Positions 14,598 through 17,414 of a stretch of 17,414 nucleotides of DNA are shown here, piece by piece (position 1 is the first letter of the stretch; every line of letters begins with the position of its first letter). A program made the translations under genes and the position numbers. The notes under the pieces are model-generated. The model was given only the letters and a program-made list of their open reading frames with translations, had not been told where the DNA came from and made no database searches. Source of the stretch: Syntrophaceae bacterium CG2_30_49_12 (GTDB taxonomy: Bacteria > Desulfobacterota > Syntrophia > Syntrophales > CG2-30-49-12); the NCBI GenBank assembly GCA_001873675.1, contig MNZP01000158.1, positions 1-17,414 of the forward strand, given 5' to 3'.

Positions 14598-15128
14598 ATG
14601 GAGGTAAAGATTGCCAATGGTACCCTGGCCCTTGTAGAGGGGAATATTACCTGTGAAGAAACAGATGCTATTGTAAACGCCGCCAACACGAGACTCATGG
14701 GAGGCGCTGGCGTTGATGGCGCCATACATCGTGCCGGGGGACCTTCCATCATGGAAGAATGCAGAAAAATCGGAGGCTGTCCCACAGGGCAGGCCGTTAT
14801 TACAACAGGTGGGGATCTGAAGGCAAAATACGTCATCCACACCGTTGGTCCCATTTATCAGGACGGGACAAAAGGCGAGGCAGAACTCTTGAAGAGCGCC
14901 TATCTTTCAAGCATTAAACTCGCTTCGACGAAGGGGTTGAAAAGCATTTCCTTCCCGGCGATAAGCACAGGAGCTTATGCCTATCCGCTGAAGGAGGCGG
15001 CGCAAATTGCCCTCAAAACAGCCATGGATTACCTCAGGGAATACAGCGATATTGAGCTTATTCGTTTCGTTCTCTTCGGTCGCAAGACCTATGACACTTT
15101 TAGAGAAGAACTGAGAAAACTTATATAA
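14598..15128 (+). CDS. Macro domain protein, MacroD/YmdB type (O-acetyl-ADP-ribose deacetylase)
   Basis: This is a 176-residue single macro domain that binds ADP-ribose. Asp23 (adenine-binding position), NAAN (27-30), the catalytic-loop GGAGVDGAIHRAGG (35-48) and the phosphate-binding AISTGAYAYP (121-130) are all present. Asn30 and Asp40 correspond to catalytic residues of MacroD/YmdB enzymes, which remove acetyl from O-acetyl-ADP-ribose or ADP-ribose from proteins. AAAGGAGC lies 7 nt before the ATG. It is 15 nt upstream of dapF and likely co-transcribed. No sirtuin, DarT or other ADP-ribosyltransferase gene is nearby, so its substrate here is unknown. Confidence 0.92.
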   Translation: MEVKIANGTLALVEGNITCEETDAIVNAANTRLMGGAGVDGAIHRAGGPSIMEECRKIGGCPTGQAVITTGGDLKAKYVIHTVGPIYQDGTKGEAELLKSAYLSSIKLASTKGLKSISFPAISTGAYAYPLKEAAQIALKTAMDYLREYSDIELIRFVLFGRKTYDTFREELRKLI

Positions 15129-15143
15129 ACATGAGAGGAACGT

Positions 15144-15962
15144 ATGACAATTGAATTCTTTAAAATGAGTGGCAGCGGAAACGATTTCATCCTTATTGAC
15201 AACAGAGACCACTCCGTAGTCGTGGAGAACCTCGAAAGACTTGCCAGAACTATCTGCGAGAGAAAAGTCTCTGTGGGAGCAGATGGTTTGATCATCATCG
15301 AGAATTCCGACAGGGCCGATTTCCGCTGGAGGTTTTTCAACGCCGACGGCAGTGAAGTAGAAATGTGCGGCAATGGAGGGCGATGTGCCGCCCGTTTTGC
15401 CAGTATCAAAGGCATCGCTAAAGAAAAGATGTCCTTTGAAACCGTGGCCGGCCTCATTGATGCCGAGGTAAAGGGCGATACGGTCAAACTGAGATTAACC
15501 GCCCCGTATCATTTACGGATAGATTATCCGATCAACATCGAGGATCGGAAATACGAAGTCAGCAGTATTAATACCGGCGTTCCCCATGTGGTACATTTTG
15601 TCCATGACCTCGATCATTACGACGTGTTTCATGTCGGTCGGGCGATTCGCTGTCATCCACATTATCGTCCCCAGGGAACGAATGCAAATTTTGTGGAGTC
15701 ACTTGACAGACATACCATCGGGATTAGAACCTATGAAAGGGGTGTGGAGGATGAGACCCTGGCCTGCGGCACCGGTGCGGTCGCCTCGGCCCTGATATCT
15801 TCCTCAAAGGGGTTGATCGAATCACCCGTGGAAGTCAGGGTAAAAAGTGGGGAGGTTCTTAAAGTTTACTTTGAAAGAACAGAAGGGGGATTCGAAAATA
15901 TCTATCTCGAAGGTAAAACAAAAATAGTCTATCAGGGCTTCCTCTGGGAAGAAAAGTCATAA
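15144..15962 (+). CDS. dapF: Diaminopimelate epimerase
   Basis: DapF interconverts LL- and meso-diaminopimelate without a cofactor, supplying peptidoglycan and lysine synthesis. It has 272 residues in two similar halves. The two active-site cysteines are Cys75 in EMCGNGGRC and Cys208 in ETLACGTGAVA. The N-terminal FFKMSGSGNDFILID and the motif QGTNANFVE are also typical. The SD GAGAGGAA lies a few nt before the ATG. The following gene is dapL, whose product makes the LL-DAP substrate, so the two consecutive pathway steps are encoded together. Confidence 0.97.
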   Translation: MTIEFFKMSGSGNDFILIDNRDHSVVVENLERLARTICERKVSVGADGLIIIENSDRADFRWRFFNADGSEVEMCGNGGRCAARFASIKGIAKEKMSFETVAGLIDAEVKGDTVKLRLTAPYHLRIDYPINIEDRKYEVSSINTGVPHVVHFVHDLDHYDVFHVGRAIRCHPHYRPQGTNANFVESLDRHTIGIRTYERGVEDETLACGTGAVASALISSSKGLIESPVEVRVKSGEVLKVYFERTEGGFENIYLEGKTKIVYQGFLWEEKS

Positions 15963-15968
15963 GAGGAG

Positions 15969-15988
15969 GGCCACGCTCCGTCGTGGCC
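15969..15988. repeat. Small palindrome GGCCACG-N6-CGTGGCC
   Basis: This is a perfect 7-bp stem with loop CTCCGT, just after the dapF stop. The wider phrase (GAGGGCCACGCTCCGTCGTGG) resembles a palindromic repeat common between genes in diverse bacteria (general knowledge, not searched). It could be an mRNA-processing hairpin between dapF and dapL; there is no T-run for termination. Confidence 0.6.
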
Positions 15989-16022
15989 TAAGACATAAGA
16001 CGTAAGACGTATGACATAGATA
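15988..16022. repeat. Heptamer array, TAAGACG class, in the dapF-dapL spacer
   Basis: Four clear units and one degenerate unit keep a 7-base register: CTAAGAC-, ATAAGAC-, GTAAGAC- and GTATGAC-type, then ATAGATA. It ends just before the dapL SD (GAAGGAGG). Confidence 0.75.
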
Positions 16023-16033
16023 GAAGGAGGAAC

Positions 16034-17254
16034 ATGAATTTGCAGACAGCCGACCGCTTGAAAAAAATCCCACCCTATCTTTTTGTGGAGCTGAGAAAAA
16101 AAATAAGCCGGGCAAAGGCCGAGGGTGTGGACGTAATCAGTCTTGCCATCGGTGATCCCGTGGAGCCAACACCCGGCCCCATTATTGATGAACTCTGTCT
16201 TAGAGCAAGAGATCCGGAAAATCACCGTTATCCGACAGATGAAGAAAGGGGGATGCTTGTCTTCCGGCAGGAGGTTGCCCAATGGTACAGCGTCCGCTAC
16301 GGCGTATCCCTGCATCATGGTAATGAAATTTTGGGACTCATCGGCTCCAAGGAGGGTTGCCACCACTTTATTCTTGCCTGCATCAACCCGGGGGACGTGG
16401 TCCTGATGACAGACCCCGGCTACCCCGCCTACCGGGCAAGTATTCTGATGGGAGGAGGAGAGCCTTACTCCATGCCGATTCTGGCCGAAAACGGTTATCT
16501 TCCCATTTTTGAGGATATCGCCCTTCAGGTCCTGAGAAAGGCGCGGGCAATGTTTCTCAACTACCCCAATAATCCAACCGGCGCCTGCGCCGACATGGCG
16601 TTTTTTGATCGTGTGGTAAAGTTTGCCAAAGCACACGATATTGCCGTTTGTTACGACAATCCATACAGTGAAATCGTCTTTGACGGTCAGAAAAGATTAA
16701 GCTTCTTAATGGCCGAGGGGGCAAAAGAAGTGGGGGTAGAGTTAAATTCCCTCTCCAAGCCCTACAATATGACAGGCTGGCGGATCGGCATGGCGCTCGG
16801 GAACTCTGGGATCATTGCCGCAATGAGTAAAGTGAAGGAGAATACCGACTCCGGCATTTTTAATCCCATCCAGTATGCAGCTATCCATGCCCTGAAGCAT
16901 GAAGGGGCGGCCATAGACCACATGTTGAGTATTTATGCACACAGGCGGAAAATGGTACTGGAAACCCTCAGCCGTATCGGGATTACCTTTGATCCCCCCA
17001 AAGGGACCTTCTACCTCTGGGTACCGACACCGTCAGGTATGAATTCCCTCGAATTTACCAACTATCTGTTTGAAAAAACAGCCGTTGTCGTCGCTGCAGG
17101 TACAGCCTACGGCCAGTACGGAGAGGGTTACATCCGGATATCCCTTACCGTCCCCGATGACAGGCTCAGGGAAGCGATGGCACGGATCGAGAAAGAATTC
17201 GGTGTAACTATTCAGCCACCAAGGCACAAAGACCCAAAGAGAAGATGGATATAA
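16034..17254 (+). CDS. dapL: LL-diaminopimelate aminotransferase-type class I aminotransferase
   Basis: This is a PLP enzyme of fold type I, 406 residues. DapL makes LL-diaminopimelate directly from tetrahydrodipicolinate and glutamate, bypassing the acylated dapD/dapC/dapE route. The PLP lysine is Lys242 in SLSKPYNMTGWRIG, PNNPTG is at 178-183, and the substrate-carboxylate arginine is Arg368 in GYIRISL. The N-terminus (RLKKIPPYLFVELRKKI) and the position next to dapF favour DapL over other aspartate-family aminotransferases. A strong SD (GAAGGAGG) lies 5 nt before the ATG. The last ~12 residues (PPRHKDPKRRWI) are basic, go beyond the normal fold, and are encoded by one arm of an inverted repeat. 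Confidence 0.87.
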   Translation: MNLQTADRLKKIPPYLFVELRKKISRAKAEGVDVISLAIGDPVEPTPGPIIDELCLRARDPENHRYPTDEERGMLVFRQEVAQWYSVRYGVSLHHGNEILGLIGSKEGCHHFILACINPGDVVLMTDPGYPAYRASILMGGGEPYSMPILAENGYLPIFEDIALQVLRKARAMFLNYPNNPTGACADMAFFDRVVKFAKAHDIAVCYDNPYSEIVFDGQKRLSFLMAEGAKEVGVELNSLSKPYNMTGWRIGMALGNSGIIAAMSKVKENTDSGIFNPIQYAAIHALKHEGAAIDHMLSIYAHRRKMVLETLSRIGITFDPPKGTFYLWVPTPSGMNSLEFTNYLFEKTAVVVAAGTAYGQYGEGYIRISLTVPDDRLREAMARIEKEFGVTIQPPRHKDPKRRWI

Positions 17255-17357
17255 ATTGAATAACGGAGTTTTCTCATTAATTTCAATGTGCAATGCATTA
17301 AAAAGGCTATTATAAAGAATTAATTCTATAATCTTGGTGCCTTTGTGCCTTTGTGGC
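17215..17357. repeat. Inverted-repeat element overlapping the dapL 3' end (MITE/REP-like)
   Basis: Arm 17215-17239 and the reverse complement of arm 17333-17357 agree at 21 of 25 positions by hand alignment. Both carry the phrase AAGGCACAAAG. The 93-nt AT-rich interior contains the palindrome AGAATTAATTCT (17316-17327) and no reading frame of note. The whole (about 143 bp) has the shape of a miniature inverted-repeat element or a dispersed intergenic repeat. Its left arm encodes the last dapL codons and the stop lies inside the element. Confidence 0.6.
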
Positions 17358-17363
17358 AAGATA

Positions 17364-17376
17364 CCTGAGTAGTTAC
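17364..17376 (+). repeat. Copy 3 of dispersed motif CCTGAGTAGT
   Basis: It reads CCTGAGTAGTTAC. The first ten bases are identical to the motifs at 619-631 (minus strand) and 5843-5855, all in intergenic DNA. It lies 6 nt past the inverted-repeat element. Confidence 0.5.
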
Positions 17377-17394
17377 GAATTCGGTTAGAAAAAT

Positions 17395-17411
17395 AACGTC
17401 ATAGTGACGTT
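17395..17411. terminator. Short hairpin AACGTCA-TAG-TGACGTT at the window end
   Basis: A perfect 7-bp stem with a 3-nt loop lies 140 nt past dapL and is followed by CTT where the window stops. Whether a T-run follows cannot be seen. It could equally be an operator for a gene beyond the window. Confidence 0.3.
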
Positions 17412-17414
17412 CTT

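Noticed and set aside
14598..15128. DarG-like antitoxin of a DarTG system
   Set aside because: No DarT toxin gene is adjacent and the protein is a lone macro domain without the DarG C-terminal region; MacroD/YmdB is the better match.
15932..16636. 234-codon open frame antisense to dapL
   Set aside because: It lies opposite a well-supported aminotransferase gene, contains no recognisable domain, and crosses the dapF-dapL spacer repeats.
17316..17327. AGAATTAATTCT palindrome as a dapL terminator
   Set aside because: It is AT-rich, has no loop and no following T-run; better seen as part of the interior of the inverted-repeat element.

Overview
This window reads as chromosomal core DNA of a Gram-negative, LPS-producing bacterium. 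It most resembles Desulfobacterota (Syntrophales/Geobacter-like deltaproteobacteria). The evidence is the gene order lysS-lolC/E-lolD-bamA-skp-lpxD-lpxA-(oxidoreductase)-lpxB-msbA, a dapF gene followed by an LL-diaminopimelate aminotransferase (dapL), and a pcm gene next to an NlpD/EnvC-like lipoprotein gene. The taxon is an inference; no rRNA or other marker is present. No phage, transposase, CRISPR array, tRNA or rRNA was seen.

Layout. Positions 1-12682 (minus strand) form one tightly packed envelope-biogenesis run, transcribed right to left: lysS, lolC/E, lolD, bamA, skp, lpxD, lpxA, a gnnA-like dehydrogenase, a gnnB-like aminotransferase, lpxB, and the first 205 codons of msbA. Several genes abut or overlap by 4-11 nt. 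Positions 12852-14388 (minus) hold pcm followed by a LysM/LytM lipoprotein. A divergent intergenic region (14389-14597) separates these from a plus-strand run: a macro-domain protein, dapF and dapL. The last 160 bases hold repeats and no gene.

How the genes work together. LpxA, LpxD and LpxB are three of the lipid A assembly enzymes and MsbA flips the product across the inner membrane. GnnA/GnnB-like enzymes between lpxA and lpxB should convert UDP-GlcNAc to its 3-amino analogue, so the lipid A is predicted to carry amide-linked rather than ester-linked chains at position 3. fabZ and lpxI/lpxH, often found in this cluster, are absent here. LolCE/LolD release lipoproteins, Skp escorts outer-membrane proteins, and BamA inserts them. 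DapF and DapL supply meso-diaminopimelate for peptidoglycan and lysine, and the LytM lipoprotein probably activates a cell-wall amidase.

Most unusual points: (1) nearly every longer spacer carries phased 7-bp tandem repeats of differing sequence, or small palindromes, resembling the heptanucleotide STRR repeats of cyanobacteria; (2) BamA has an extra periplasmic domain of about 130 residues, TolB-N/CsgG-like by eye, before POTRA1; (3) the lpx cluster has the gnnAB arrangement; (4) all four zinc ligands of the LytM domain are replaced; (5) the last codons of dapL are encoded by one arm of an inverted repeat element; (6) the 10-mer CCTGAGTAGT recurs in three distant spacers.
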